From NCBI GenBank assembly GCA_903907865.1, contig CAIVPR010000149.1, forward strand, positions 1-64,000: a stretch of DNA of 64,000 nucleotides. The letters are read 5' to 3'. This DNA is from an uncultured Acidobacteriia bacterium (GTDB taxonomy: Bacteria; Acidobacteriota; Terriglobia; Bryobacterales; Bryobacteraceae). The notes below the pieces were generated by a model. The model was given only the letters and a program-made list of their open reading frames with translations, was not told the origin of the DNA and made no database searches. Position 1 is the first letter of the stretch. Every line of letters begins with the position of its first letter. The position numbers and the translations under genes were made by a program. Shown here piece by piece: positions 43,760 through 53,223 of this stretch.

Positions 43760-45898
43760 ATGATCTCTCTCAACATCGGCCAGCTCGATAGAGGCCTCTT
43801 CGATATATCCCCCGTCAACACAGCACCTGTCAACGTGCCGGAGACCCGCAAAGAGGCTACCACCGAATTCGGAGTCTCCGGCACACCGATACTGGGTGGG
43901 TTCCTGCGGGAACTGGGTGAGTACAACCCCGAGCTCGTCGGCCACTCCGCAATCCTCCGCTACGAGGAAATGCGTCGAAGCGACGGGCAGGTCGCGGCCA
44001 CGCTGTCCGCTATGAAACTCCCGATCCGGGGCGCGGAATGGTCGGTCACGGCACCGGATGACCCGACGCCAGCCGAACAGGAGGCCGCCGACTTCGTGCA
44101 GGACTGCCTCTTCAACGAGTGCGATTTCGACGGCATCGTCGAGAACGCGCTGCTGATGCTCGACTTCGGCTTCGCCGCGCACGAGGACGTTTTCTACATT
44201 TCGGGTGATCAAATCCGCCTCCGCAAGTGCGCGCCTCGCCTGCCGGTGACCTGCTACCGCTGGGTGACGAACAACGACGGACCACCCGATCTCATCCAGA
44301 TGGGCTACCAAGGATCGTCCTACAAGACGGTCCAGATCCCAGGCAACAAGCTCGCCCTGTTCACCCTCGGACAGGAGGGCGACAACTACACCGGTAGGAG
44401 CTTGTGCCGCCCCATGTACAAGCACTGGTACATGAAGACGGCGTTGGAGATCGTCGAAGCCATCGCCTCCGAACGGAACGGCATGGGCATCCCGGTCATC
44501 ACGATGGCCGCGAACGCCACGTCGAACGACAGGCGCGTCGCCGAGCAATGGCTCCAGTCGCTGTCCGTAAGCGAAAAAACCGGGCTGCTGAATCCCCCTG
44601 GTTGGACGTTCGAACTGGTCGGGGTGAAGGGGCAGGTGCACAGCGCGCTGCCGACCATCGAGTACCACGACAGCAAGATCACCAAGGCCGCGCTGGCCCA
44701 GTTTATGGACTTGGGCGGCGGGCACAGCGGCGGGAATCGGGCGCTCGGACAGACGATGTCCGACTTCTTTTACCTGTCATTGCAGGCGCTGGCGTCGTCG
44801 ATTGCACGGGTCCTCACAGAGACCACCTGCAAACGCTTGTGCGACTTGAACTTCGCCGGATTGACCCGGTATCCGAAGATCAGCGTGCAAAAGATCCTGA
44901 GCACGAAGATCGAAACGGCGGTCGACGCGCTCACCAAGCTGGCGGCCGGCACGGTCAACGTGATCCAGCCGGATGACGATTTGGAAGCGTGGATCCGGCA
45001 GGATCTCGGCGCGCCTCCGGCAAGCAAGCCCCGTCCGCGTCCGGCATCGGGCGGCGAGGGCGGCGCGCCGAAGGCCGGTCCCGATCTTTCCGCGAGCGAA
45101 GCGGCTCCTCCGGCGTCCGCGCCGAAGCTGTCGCGCGAACCGCGTGGAGTTGAAAAATTCATGGCGCTCTCGGCCATCGTGGGCACCCTCGATCAGGGCC
45201 AGCAGGACATCGCGGCTGCACTTCGCGCCGCGCGGCCGCGGCTGCAAAAGGAGATCGTCCAGAAGCTCATGAGCCGTCCGGCAGCCGAAGCCCACCGGGT
45301 TTCGATTGGTCTGGATGAAGTTCTGGTGACTGCGGTTCGATCCATCATGGATGGGATCTCGGACTATGGGCACAAGTCGGTCACAGAGGAACGCGCACGG
45401 CAACTCCGCGCCGGTGGCCAGGTTCCCACCGCGGCCACGGTCCGCGCCTCGGCAGCCGGAAAAAAACAGGACCTCGGCGTCTACGCGGACGGCATCGTTT
45501 CGGAGTTCAGCAACAATCTGCAGGCGCGCGCGGCGAATGTAGTGCTCGACCAGCGGCGGACGTCCAAGTCCACCGGGCAGCAGATCCTCGACGCCGAGGA
45601 GACACTCGACGAGCAAAGCGACGGCTGGATCGACGGCATGTCGTACAAGGGTGCCAACGAGGCCTTCGCCGATGGGCGTCAGGACGGGTACGAGGCATAT
45701 GCCGAGGAGATCGGCGAAGTACTCTACTCGGCATTGCTCGATCCGAACACATGCGACCAGTGTTCGAGCGCGGACGGGGAGTCCGGCGCTACTCCCGACG
45801 ACATCACTGCCGTGCCCAACCCGGACTGCGACGGCGGCGATAAGTGCCGTTGCGTCCATGTCTTCGTCTTCGCGGACGAAGGGAAGGCGGTCAAGTAG
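43760..45898 (+). CDS. Portal protein fused to MuF minor head domain
   Basis: 712 aa. The first ~430 residues are a DUF935 (Mu gp29-type) portal: LRYEEMRRSDGQVAATLSAM, WSVTAPDDPTPAEQEAADFV and LTRYPKIS-type phrases. A Pro/Ala linker (about 415-455) follows. The C-terminal ~250 residues end in YSALLDPNTCDQCSSADGES and CDGGDKCRCVHVFVF, the MuF (Mu F-like, capsid morphogenesis) Cys-rich end. In Mu the portal and MuF are separate genes; here they are one polypeptide. Confidence 0.88.
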   Translation: MISLNIGQLDRGLFDISPVNTAPVNVPETRKEATTEFGVSGTPILGGFLRELGEYNPELVGHSAILRYEEMRRSDGQVAATLSAMKLPIRGAEWSVTAPDDPTPAEQEAADFVQDCLFNECDFDGIVENALLMLDFGFAAHEDVFYISGDQIRLRKCAPRLPVTCYRWVTNNDGPPDLIQMGYQGSSYKTVQIPGNKLALFTLGQEGDNYTGRSLCRPMYKHWYMKTALEIVEAIASERNGMGIPVITMAANATSNDRRVAEQWLQSLSVSEKTGLLNPPGWTFELVGVKGQVHSALPTIEYHDSKITKAALAQFMDLGGGHSGGNRALGQTMSDFFYLSLQALASSIARVLTETTCKRLCDLNFAGLTRYPKISVQKILSTKIETAVDALTKLAAGTVNVIQPDDDLEAWIRQDLGAPPASKPRPRPASGGEGGAPKAGPDLSASEAAPPASAPKLSREPRGVEKFMALSAIVGTLDQGQQDIAAALRAARPRLQKEIVQKLMSRPAAEAHRVSIGLDEVLVTAVRSIMDGISDYGHKSVTEERARQLRAGGQVPTAATVRASAAGKKQDLGVYADGIVSEFSNNLQARAANVVLDQRRTSKSTGQQILDAEETLDEQSDGWIDGMSYKGANEAFADGRQDGYEAYAEEIGEVLYSALLDPNTCDQCSSADGESGATPDDITAVPNPDCDGGDKCRCVHVFVFADEGKAVK

Positions 45899-48800
45899 AT
45901 GTTTCGTAAGTTGGCATTCGCGTCGGTCTTTGTAGTGGCGTCCGTGTGCGGGCAAACCTGCCCGTCCGGCCTAACTCCGGTAGTAGATACGATATATGCG
46001 CCCGGAGTCGGCAATGTGTCAAACTTATTCAACGGGACAGTAACAGCTAACATCGTGCTGCCGGTCGGAGTATCCGGGGTAACATACGGAAAGATCCCTG
46101 TTAAGGTCAATGTAACTAGCGGCGCTCTCTCCGTTTGTATTGCTCCTAACTCCACGGCATCAATTTCCGGCACGACTTATGCTGTCCACTACGAGCATCA
46201 CGACGCGAACGGGACGGCGGCGTGGAACGAGACCTGGTACGTGACCGCGTCGAGCACGGCGCTGAAGATCAACCCGCTGCGGGTCATCGCCCCGCTTACA
46301 CCCGGCATGCAGGTCCCGACAGGTCCGGTGGGGCCCACCGGTGCGCAGGGTCCGACAGGCCCGCAAGGCGTGACCGGATCGACCGGGCCTCAGGCCGTGC
46401 TGCCGACCACCACGCCTACCGCGTGGTTCGGCTTGGACAGCGAGAGCACCACGGCTGGCACGGGCGCGGCCTATCCCGACTACCTGACGCTCGGCGGCTA
46501 CACGGAAGTGCTCGGCGGCGTGCCTGGCACGCGGGTCTGCGGGTTTGCCTCGTCGACGATCACATCGACCTTCGCGAGCGGCGCGTTGAACAACACCGCA
46601 CTGGTGTGGGGATCCACGAACGACGTCGCGATAGACGGGGAGACGCCGGCACAAGTAGTTGCCTGCCTGCAGACCATCGCGACGGCGATTCACGCGGCGG
46701 GCGGGCGGATTGTGGTCGGGACCATGATCTCGCGCGGCGGCGTGCTCTGGTCCACAATCGCCGCGGTGAACGCAGCGATAAAGGCCGCGGCGTCCAGCTG
46801 GGACGGCATCGCCGATTTTGCGGCGTCACCATACCTCGGCTGCTCGGCTGGCGGCGTGAACGGTGGCGGCTATTGCACGGCGGACCAGAATACGATCTGG
46901 TACGCGGGTGACAACACCCACCTGACGCAACGGGCCAAACAACTGCTGATCGCGCCTGTCGCGGCTCCGTTCTTTCCGGGCAACTGGTCCACCCGTGGAC
47001 CGTACCAGGCCCCGAACCCACCTTGCCCCATTGCGACGCTGATCCCTTTCAACATCGCCACCAACCAGCAGGGATGCGATCTCAATTTCAGCTACGACCA
47101 AGCCAACGGACGGCTCTTCGTGGGTACGACGTCGAGCCCTGGCACGAACTTCTACGCCAACTGGTCTTGCTCGGTTGGCAATTGCTTTGGGTTCCATTCG
47201 ACTTCGTCAACGAGCGGGAACTCCGGGATATTCATCGGGCACGCTAATACGCCTGTGTTCGGACTGTTGCATTTGAATGACTTCCGCGCCAGCATCACGA
47301 ATTCGGTGGGCGCGGCGGTGCAGACCTTCGACGTGCTGAATGGTCATATTGCTATTCCGCGCGGTGGCAGCTATGTGTCGGGCCGTGTAGCTCCGCGCAG
47401 TTCCTCCGCGTTCGACCTAACCTGTGTGACGGGCAACTGTTTCGGGATTCTCGATTCAGTTGGTGCAGTCAACGTCGGTTTCAAAATCTACGTGAATGGG
47501 TCGCTGATAGGCTATCCGGGCTACTGGGATGCTGGCTCTTCTGTCTGGCGTATTGCGGGCATCGGTGGGGCTGACGGAACTTACCATGATTTCGCGAATG
47601 GCATTTTCGGATTGGCATCCGGGTGGCTGCTCAAGACGCCGTCTCTGCAAATAACGGGTCTGTCCTCGGTAATGACAAAGGTCGGGGCGACGGGGCTGGT
47701 ACAAGCCGCGACACCTGGAACCGACTATCTGGCTCCATTCGGGGCCCAGTCCGCCGGATCAGTTTACGCGGCGGCGGCAGGAACGGGGCTGCCCACTTGG
47801 CGCGCGATCCTGGCGACGGACCTGCCCGGCTCGATCACGAGCAACACGAGCGGCAACGCAGCAACGGCGACGGCATTAGCCTCGACGCCGACCGGGTGTC
47901 CGGCTGGGCAGGTCGCCCGCTTGATCGACGCCGCTGGCAATCTGACCTGCACGGCGGTCACATCGTCCTACATCCCCGCATCCCAGACGTTTACGACGCC
48001 CACGTTTGTGGGTGGCGCTGTCAATACCTGTACGTCGGGCAATTGTTTTATCGACCTGAACGCGCCGAGCGGATCTAACTCAGGACTCCGCATCATGGAG
48101 GGCGGCGTAATCAAGGCCTACGTCTACCATCCCGCGGGTACGAACACGCTCTTTTTCGGGGATGCAGCCGGGAGTTCGGCGTTGACGCTGGACTATGGGA
48201 ACGGTTGGATCACGGCGGCTAGCGGGTACGCGTACAAGGGGACGGGGTCCCTATTGACTGGCCTCAATGCCACGAACATCAATACCGGGCACTTGGACTA
48301 TACCCTCGCGGGTACGTTTGGTCTGACCGGCGTGATCTGTGGCACTGGCACCCGCAGCGCGAACTGTGTCGCAGGGACCGACTATGCTGCGCCGACCCAA
48401 GGGGTGCTCGGTGCGATTCCATCCGTCGACGGCGCTGGCGGCTGGTCGACAAGCTACGCCCGATCTGGATCCGGCAGCGTGGCAATGACAAACTCGCCGA
48501 CGTTTGTGACGCCCAATCTTGGCACGCCATCGGCAGTAATTTTGACAAATGCTACTCAGTTGCCGCTCGCGACTGGAGTCACTGGCACGCTGCCAAATGC
48601 CAATCTGGCCGGTTCTGGCACCACGACGATCAACGGCACAGCTTGCGCGGTGGGTGGTACCTGCACGGTATCGGCTGGAGGCTACAACCCGTTTTGTGTC
48701 GTGTTCCGCGGCCCGGTCAGCGTGACCTTCCTTGATTTTCCGAACTGTGCTGTGGAGTCCGGCACAACTGCGAACTACACCAGTTCCCGCACTTTGACCG

Positions 48801-49297
48801 CGCCGAACGGGGTGTCGATGGTCTGCGGTTGGGAGGATGCGCCGGGCGGAACAGTGAACGTTTTCACCAGCTATACAACGACGGCTGGGTACAACCAAGA
48901 TCCGCGATTCGCCGGGACAGCCTACGCGCAAGATGACGGCACCGGAAAGCGCTGGCGGTGCGACCTGCCCGCCGCTGGCACGTATGAGATCAGCCTTTCC
49001 TTCGCCGATCAGCGAGGCAATGCCTTTCAGGCCCGAGCCACGTTGCTGGATAACACCACGTCGGTTTGGACGGTATCGGTGGACGGCGCAAGCGGATATT
49101 CGGTGGTCGATGCGACAGGCAAGCTCTGGCCTTCGAGCGGGCTGCCAGGCGTCAATGGCTGGGCCAACACAGGGCATGGCGGCATTCCTCGCGCGGCAAC
49201 ATTCAGTTCGACGACGATGCGGCTGCGGATCGGCGACGTGTCGGTGAGCTCCGGCTACACCCACGTCACGGCGTTCATCGTCAGGAGGATTTCGTGA
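45899..49297 (+). CDS. Collagen-like / SGNH-hydrolase fibre protein with signal peptide
   Basis: 1132 aa. Signal-peptide-like N-terminus (1-19, ending VCGQ). Residues 23-135 form a beta domain; a collagen-like Gly-x-y run spans 142-164. The region 171-360 looks like an SGNH/GDSL hydrolase: DSES at 180-183, GSTND at 238-242 and DNTH at 338-341. Repeated SGNCFG-type beta segments follow to about residue 930, then a globular C-terminus. It reads as a receptor-binding fibre that deacetylates a surface glycan, but it sits in the head operon between portal and protease, and a signal peptide is odd for a virion protein. Its first 300 bp are more AT-rich than neighbours. Confidence 0.7.
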   Translation: MFRKLAFASVFVVASVCGQTCPSGLTPVVDTIYAPGVGNVSNLFNGTVTANIVLPVGVSGVTYGKIPVKVNVTSGALSVCIAPNSTASISGTTYAVHYEHHDANGTAAWNETWYVTASSTALKINPLRVIAPLTPGMQVPTGPVGPTGAQGPTGPQGVTGSTGPQAVLPTTTPTAWFGLDSESTTAGTGAAYPDYLTLGGYTEVLGGVPGTRVCGFASSTITSTFASGALNNTALVWGSTNDVAIDGETPAQVVACLQTIATAIHAAGGRIVVGTMISRGGVLWSTIAAVNAAIKAAASSWDGIADFAASPYLGCSAGGVNGGGYCTADQNTIWYAGDNTHLTQRAKQLLIAPVAAPFFPGNWSTRGPYQAPNPPCPIATLIPFNIATNQQGCDLNFSYDQANGRLFVGTTSSPGTNFYANWSCSVGNCFGFHSTSSTSGNSGIFIGHANTPVFGLLHLNDFRASITNSVGAAVQTFDVLNGHIAIPRGGSYVSGRVAPRSSSAFDLTCVTGNCFGILDSVGAVNVGFKIYVNGSLIGYPGYWDAGSSVWRIAGIGGADGTYHDFANGIFGLASGWLLKTPSLQITGLSSVMTKVGATGLVQAATPGTDYLAPFGAQSAGSVYAAAAGTGLPTWRAILATDLPGSITSNTSGNAATATALASTPTGCPAGQVARLIDAAGNLTCTAVTSSYIPASQTFTTPTFVGGAVNTCTSGNCFIDLNAPSGSNSGLRIMEGGVIKAYVYHPAGTNTLFFGDAAGSSALTLDYGNGWITAASGYAYKGTGSLLTGLNATNINTGHLDYTLAGTFGLTGVICGTGTRSANCVAGTDYAAPTQGVLGAIPSVDGAGGWSTSYARSGSGSVAMTNSPTFVTPNLGTPSAVILTNATQLPLATGVTGTLPNANLAGSGTTTINGTACAVGGTCTVSAGGYNPFCVVFRGPVSVTFLDFPNCAVESGTTANYTSSRTLTAPNGVSMVCGWEDAPGGTVNVFTSYTTTAGYNQDPRFAGTAYAQDDGTGKRWRCDLPAAGTYEISLSFADQRGNAFQARATLLDNTTSVWTVSVDGASGYSVVDATGKLWPSSGLPGVNGWANTGHGGIPRAATFSSTTMRLRIGDVSVSSGYTHVTAFIVRRIS

Positions 49298-49353
49298 TCG
49301 CCTACGGCAGCACGGTCACAGGTTTATTTTTCAGGATCAAGGTACAAAACTGA
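49294..49353 (+). CDS. 19-aa coupled micro-ORF
   Basis: GTG 49294 follows a perfect AGGAGG (49283-49288), overlaps the fibre gene stop (GTGA) and ends TGATG with the protease start. The product is MIAYGSTVTGLFFRIKVQN. It is probably a translational coupler. Confidence 0.4.
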   Translation: MIAYGSTVTGLFFRIKVQN

Positions 49354-50462
49354 TGATACCCATGCAGAATCTAAATACCTTCACCCTCGCGCTCTCGGAC
49401 GATCAGCACACCGTCCGCGTGCCCATCTGCCAGATCGGCCGCTTCTTTAAAGGCAAACAGGAGTTTTCTATCTCCCCTGCCGACGTTCGCGCCATGGCCG
49501 CCAACTTCTCCAAGCGCGGGAACGGCTCGGTGGTCATCGACTACGAGCACGCGAGCAACAACCCGCAGATCGCCTTGGGCGGCGCGGTTCCGGCAGCCGG
49601 ATGGATCGAGTCCGTCGACGACAAAGCCGACGGCGACGGCATCGTCTGGGGTAGCGCAGAATTCAACGCGGACGGCGCGCAGCTGATCCGCGACGACAAA
49701 TACAGGTTTCTCTCGCCCACCCTTTCATGGGCGGCGACGGATCGAACGACAGGCAAGCCGCAGGGACTCACCCTGCTGTCTGTCGCGCTGACCAACACAC
49801 CAGTGTTGGACAACATGCCGCGGATCGCATTGTCCGAGGCGGACCAAACAAAGGAGCAAAACATGGCAGAAAAAGACAAGGTGATGTGCAGCGAGCATCC
49901 CCAGACGCCGCTGTTGTGCCCGAAGTGCGACGCCTCCAAACCGGCGTTCACGGGCAGCGAGCACCACCACGGACCGGAAGTACTTTCGCTCAGCGCGGTG
50001 ACCCGCAAGAACGGGCGCATCGACCTCTCGGCGCACGCGGGCGTGGCGGCAATCGGCGTCGACGTGTTCCAGGCTTGGCAGGCCGAGCAGGTGGCGTTGA
50101 GCGAGGTGGCCGAGGCGGTCCGTACCGGTCGGATCACACCGGCCCAGCGACCGTCCATGGAACGGATCGCGCTGAACGATGTGGCCTCGTTCCGGGAATT
50201 GCTCGGCACGATGCCCCAGCAGGTCAATCTCAGCGAGATCGGCCACAGCGGGGGCGGAGAGGGCGTCGGCCCGCGGACAGCGTTGCGCCGGGCGGAAAAG
50301 GCGCTGAACGACAAGGCTATGGAACTGTCCGCCGCGAAGGGGATCCCGTTCTCGGAAGGCGTCAAAATGGCCGCGCGGCAACTGCCCGAGGTGTTGCGCG
50401 AGCGCAACAGGCTGGCATCCATCGTGATGTCGATGGCCCCTGCGGGAGCCAACGAGGACTAG
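49353..50462 (+). CDS. Phage head maturation protease / scaffold (Mu gpI-type)
   Basis: 369 aa. The N-terminal ~150 residues (VVIDYEHASNNPQ with Asp/His, PVLDNMPRI) match the Mu gpI family protease that clears scaffold and trims the head. The C-terminal half is charged and helical as in the scaffolding portion. A Cys-rich insert (CSEHPQTPLLCPKC) lies in between. Mu makes protease and scaffold from one gene by internal initiation; the ATG at 49864 inside this gene follows AAAGGAG and could serve the same purpose. Confidence 0.82.
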   Translation: MIPMQNLNTFTLALSDDQHTVRVPICQIGRFFKGKQEFSISPADVRAMAANFSKRGNGSVVIDYEHASNNPQIALGGAVPAAGWIESVDDKADGDGIVWGSAEFNADGAQLIRDDKYRFLSPTLSWAATDRTTGKPQGLTLLSVALTNTPVLDNMPRIALSEADQTKEQNMAEKDKVMCSEHPQTPLLCPKCDASKPAFTGSEHHHGPEVLSLSAVTRKNGRIDLSAHAGVAAIGVDVFQAWQAEQVALSEVAEAVRTGRITPAQRPSMERIALNDVASFRELLGTMPQQVNLSEIGHSGGGEGVGPRTALRRAEKALNDKAMELSAAKGIPFSEGVKMAARQLPEVLRERNRLASIVMSMAPAGANED

Positions 50463-50502
50463 CGAAAGCGCCTCCCCACTGAAAACACTGGAGAACATAA
50501 AC

Positions 50503-50913
50503 ATGGCACAAACACTACTCTTCGAGAAACCGTTCTACATCGACAACGCGGGCGGCGTTGGGAAGAACGTCTGCGTCGTTCAAGGCGCTGCAAACGGGAC
50601 TTGCAAGCTGCCGACCGCTCAAAATGCGGCAGGATTCCTCGGCGTCACCATCGAGAGCCAGCCCAACCAGAATCGCGGGGTCGGAGTCTGCCGTCTCGGC
50701 GTCTTCAACATGCTGGCGGGAGGCACCATTGCCCGCGGCGACCGGGTGGGGATCAATAGCGCAGCGGGAGACGTGAGGTCGGTGGAAGCTCTGATCATCG
50801 CGTCGCCCATGGGAAATGCCGTGATCCATGTGGTCGGGCGCGCCGAGGTCGCGGCTGTGTCCGGGGATCTCTTCCCGGTCATGATCCAGGACTACACCGT
50901 CAACGGCGCGTAA
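50503..50913 (+). CDS. Capsid decoration/cement protein
   Basis: 136 aa, all-beta, with QPNQNRGVGVCRLGVFNMLA and GTIARGDRVGINSAAGDVRS as in DUF2190-like decoration proteins. It lies between protease and major capsid genes, the usual place. Assigned by position and pattern. Confidence 0.65.
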   Translation: MAQTLLFEKPFYIDNAGGVGKNVCVVQGAANGTCKLPTAQNAAGFLGVTIESQPNQNRGVGVCRLGVFNMLAGGTIARGDRVGINSAAGDVRSVEALIIASPMGNAVIHVVGRAEVAAVSGDLFPVMIQDYTVNGA

Positions 50914-51003
50914 TCTCCGCGCCGGGAGCCTGGTGCGCGCCCGAACGCGCATCCGGCTCCATTGGCAGAATTCGGGTTTTCGAACTCAACAGAAAGGATT
51001 CCA

Positions 51004-51948
51004 ATGCTCTCTCCCCAACAGGGACATATTGATGTGGCGCTGACAAACGTCAGCCTCATGTTCAACAACAAAAGTTTCATCTCGGAAAAGGTGGCACCGC
51101 CTGTCCCAGTCCTGAAAGAGTCGGCCAAGTACCTCGTCTACGGCACAGACCACCTCAGGGCGGGTATCGACCTGCGCCGTCCGGCGACCCGGTCCAACCA
51201 GCTCGAACTGTCCACCACATTCGCAGGCCCTTATTTCTGCGACGGTCACGCCCTCCACGACTACGTGTCGGACGAAGGTGCGGTCAATGCGGACAAGCCG
51301 ATTGATCTGGAGGTGGACGTGACGAACACGTTGACCGAGGCGATTTTCCTGAACCGCGAGGTCAACTTGGTCAGCGCGCTGATCGCGGCGCTCAACCCCA
51401 CGGACCTCTCCGCGTCGACCTACGCGAATGCGTGGGACCAGTCGGGGATCGATCCCATCGCCGTGATCGACGCGGCGAAGGAAACCGTGCAGCTCCAGAT
51501 TGCGAGGCGGCCCAACACGATGGTGCTGTCCCGACCCGTGTTCCGTGCGATCCGGAATAACCCGAACGTCAAGGCCCGCGTGAGCGGCGCGCTCGAAGGC
51601 ATCGACAAGTCCCTGATCACGCCCCAACAGTTGGCTCAACTGCTGGAAGTGGATCAGGTGTTGATCGGGGAGGCCGTCAAAAATACGGCAGCACCCAACC
51701 AGACCCCGTCCGACGCGTTCGTCTGGGGACGTTCGGCGTTCTTGTGTTACGTCCCGGAATCGCCGGGTCTCAGAACTCCGGCTTTGGCGTACCAGTTCAC
51801 CTGGGACGCGGGCAATCTCGGCTCGCTCGTGTACACGAAGTACGACGACGAGCGGCATGCCAAGCGGATCGAGGTCATGAAGTACTACGACGTCCGCGTC
51901 GTGTCCGCGCTTTGCGGTGTCGGCTGGATCAACGCCTCCTCCACATAG
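51004..51948 (+). CDS. Major capsid protein
   Basis: 314 aa from ATG 51004 (AGAAAGGA upstream). N-terminal SFISEKVAPPVPVLKESAKY, an NREVNLVSALIAAL helix, DPIAVIDAAKETVQLQIARR and PNTMVLSRPVFRAIRNNPNV are characteristic of the HK97-fold capsid proteins of Mu-like phages (Mu gpT region). It is the only protein of suitable size between the decoration and connector genes. Confidence 0.85.
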   Translation: MLSPQQGHIDVALTNVSLMFNNKSFISEKVAPPVPVLKESAKYLVYGTDHLRAGIDLRRPATRSNQLELSTTFAGPYFCDGHALHDYVSDEGAVNADKPIDLEVDVTNTLTEAIFLNREVNLVSALIAALNPTDLSASTYANAWDQSGIDPIAVIDAAKETVQLQIARRPNTMVLSRPVFRAIRNNPNVKARVSGALEGIDKSLITPQQLAQLLEVDQVLIGEAVKNTAAPNQTPSDAFVWGRSAFLCYVPESPGLRTPALAYQFTWDAGNLGSLVYTKYDDERHAKRIEVMKYYDVRVVSALCGVGWINASST

Positions 51949-51954
51949 GCCACC

Positions 51955-52686
51955 ATGTCGGCACCGGTTCTCAATTCGGTTTCGCCCGTGTTTGGGCCCC
52001 CTGGCACGGCGATCACCCTGACGGGCAGCGGGTTCAACCCCGCTGCCCAGGTGGGGTGCCCGGTCTACGTCCCGACGACGTGGGTGTCCGCAACCCAACT
52101 AACCGCCGTAATTCCGGCGGATCTGACCGGTCCCGAGGGCCGGTCCATGCTGGTCGCCGTATACGTGTCCAACCCGGACGGCACCTCCAGCGCACAACAA
52201 ATATTCACGGTTTTATTTCCGTCCACCCTGCAGACGTACACCACCATCGATCTCGTGATCGGCGAGGTGCCCGGTTTCTCGCGGGGCGGCGGGATTCCGG
52301 ACTCAACGATTTTCCAGTGGCTCAAGACCACGGCTCAGGCTCTCAACGGGATGCTGGCGCGGCGCAATTTGCCCCTCGACCCGTCGCAGTGGGCCCAGCC
52401 GGATCCGACCACCGGGCAGCCCAATCCGCAGGCGATCCTCGAAAACATCGTGCGCCTCGGCGTCGCGGCCAAGCTCGCGGCTGCCGTGCAGGCCCAGTTC
52501 GGCACCGCCGATTCCGGTTTGGCAAAAAGCCTCAACGCGGCCTACATGGCCGAGTGCAAGCTCGTGATGGCTGGCGAGTACGACCCGATGTTCAATCCCG
52601 CCCGCGCGGCCACCGTCGAGACGGGCACGCTGGGATTCGGAGGAGTGGCCGGCGTCGGCAGGTTCTACAAGGACCAGAGGTTCTAA
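51955..52686 (+). CDS. Connector-like protein with N-terminal IPT/TIG domain
   Basis: 243 aa. Residues 3-88 are an IPT/TIG Ig-like domain (SVSPVFGPPGTAITLTGSGF followed by VSATQLTAVIPADLTGPEGR). The second half is helical (DLVIGEVPGFSRGGGIPDST, NPQAILENIVRLGVAAKLAA), as in small head-tail connector proteins at this position. An IPT/TIG domain on a connector is unusual and may decorate the neck or capsid. Confidence 0.65.
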   Translation: MSAPVLNSVSPVFGPPGTAITLTGSGFNPAAQVGCPVYVPTTWVSATQLTAVIPADLTGPEGRSMLVAVYVSNPDGTSSAQQIFTVLFPSTLQTYTTIDLVIGEVPGFSRGGGIPDSTIFQWLKTTAQALNGMLARRNLPLDPSQWAQPDPTTGQPNPQAILENIVRLGVAAKLAAAVQAQFGTADSGLAKSLNAAYMAECKLVMAGEYDPMFNPARAATVETGTLGFGGVAGVGRFYKDQRF

Positions 52687-52690
52687 CGCT

Positions 52691-52987
52691 ATGAATTTGA
52701 ATTTGATCGACTTCTCACAGGCGACGGCGGCGGCCGAAAACATCGAGGACCACGGCGTCAAACAGGTCACCTCGCAGGTGATTCCCGTGCTGCAGGCGGC
52801 GACATCCACCGTCATAAGCGAGGCGCAGGACAGGCTTGACCGCACGCTCGGCGACGCCATCAACGGCCTCGACGCGGTCCTAAAAGAGCGGATCCAGTCG
52901 CTGGACGGCTGGACGCTCAAAGGTTCGGTCACCCTCAATTTCGACGTGCGCCTCTCCGCGCCCGAGCCAAAGGAGGCCGCGGCCTAA
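52691..52987 (+). CDS. Hypothetical helical phage protein
   Basis: 98 aa, coiled-coil-like (VISEAQDRLDRTLGDAINGL) with a beta C-terminus. Starts 4 bp after the connector gene. Unknown structural or assembly role. Confidence 0.6.
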   Translation: MNLNLIDFSQATAAAENIEDHGVKQVTSQVIPVLQAATSTVISEAQDRLDRTLGDAINGLDAVLKERIQSLDGWTLKGSVTLNFDVRLSAPEPKEAAA

Positions 52988-53223
52988 TGCCCCGTCTCCT
53001 GTGGATTTACCAGTTCGTCGAGGCGCACGAAGCCTTCTTCTTTATCGTGTTCGCAGCATGGGTCTATTCCATGCCCAGCCAGTTGCCCGAAAACCTCTAC
53101 GAGTTTCCGCAGTGGGCGTGGGGCTGGTTCCACGACTGCCTCAAGTTGTTCCTCAACTACCGTGCACCGGCGGTACCGGGCCCAAACTCGTCAAGCCCGT
53201 CAGGGCAGAAAGCAGGTCAGTAG
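52987..53223 (+). CDS. Small membrane phage protein
   Basis: 78 aa with one membrane helix (FFFIVFAAWVYSMPSQLP region) and Trp-rich patch (WAWGWFHDCLKLFL). TAATG overlap with the previous gene. Unknown; holin-like topology is possible. Confidence 0.55.
   Translation: MPRLLWIYQFVEAHEAFFFIVFAAWVYSMPSQLPENLYEFPQWAWGWFHDCLKLFLNYRAPAVPGPNSSSPSGQKAGQ

Noticed and set aside
42551-44725. 724-aa minus-strand open frame opposite terminase and portal
   Set aside because: Spans two recognised genes on the other strand, composition is typical of an antisense shadow (Gly/Arg/Val/Asp-rich), no motif.
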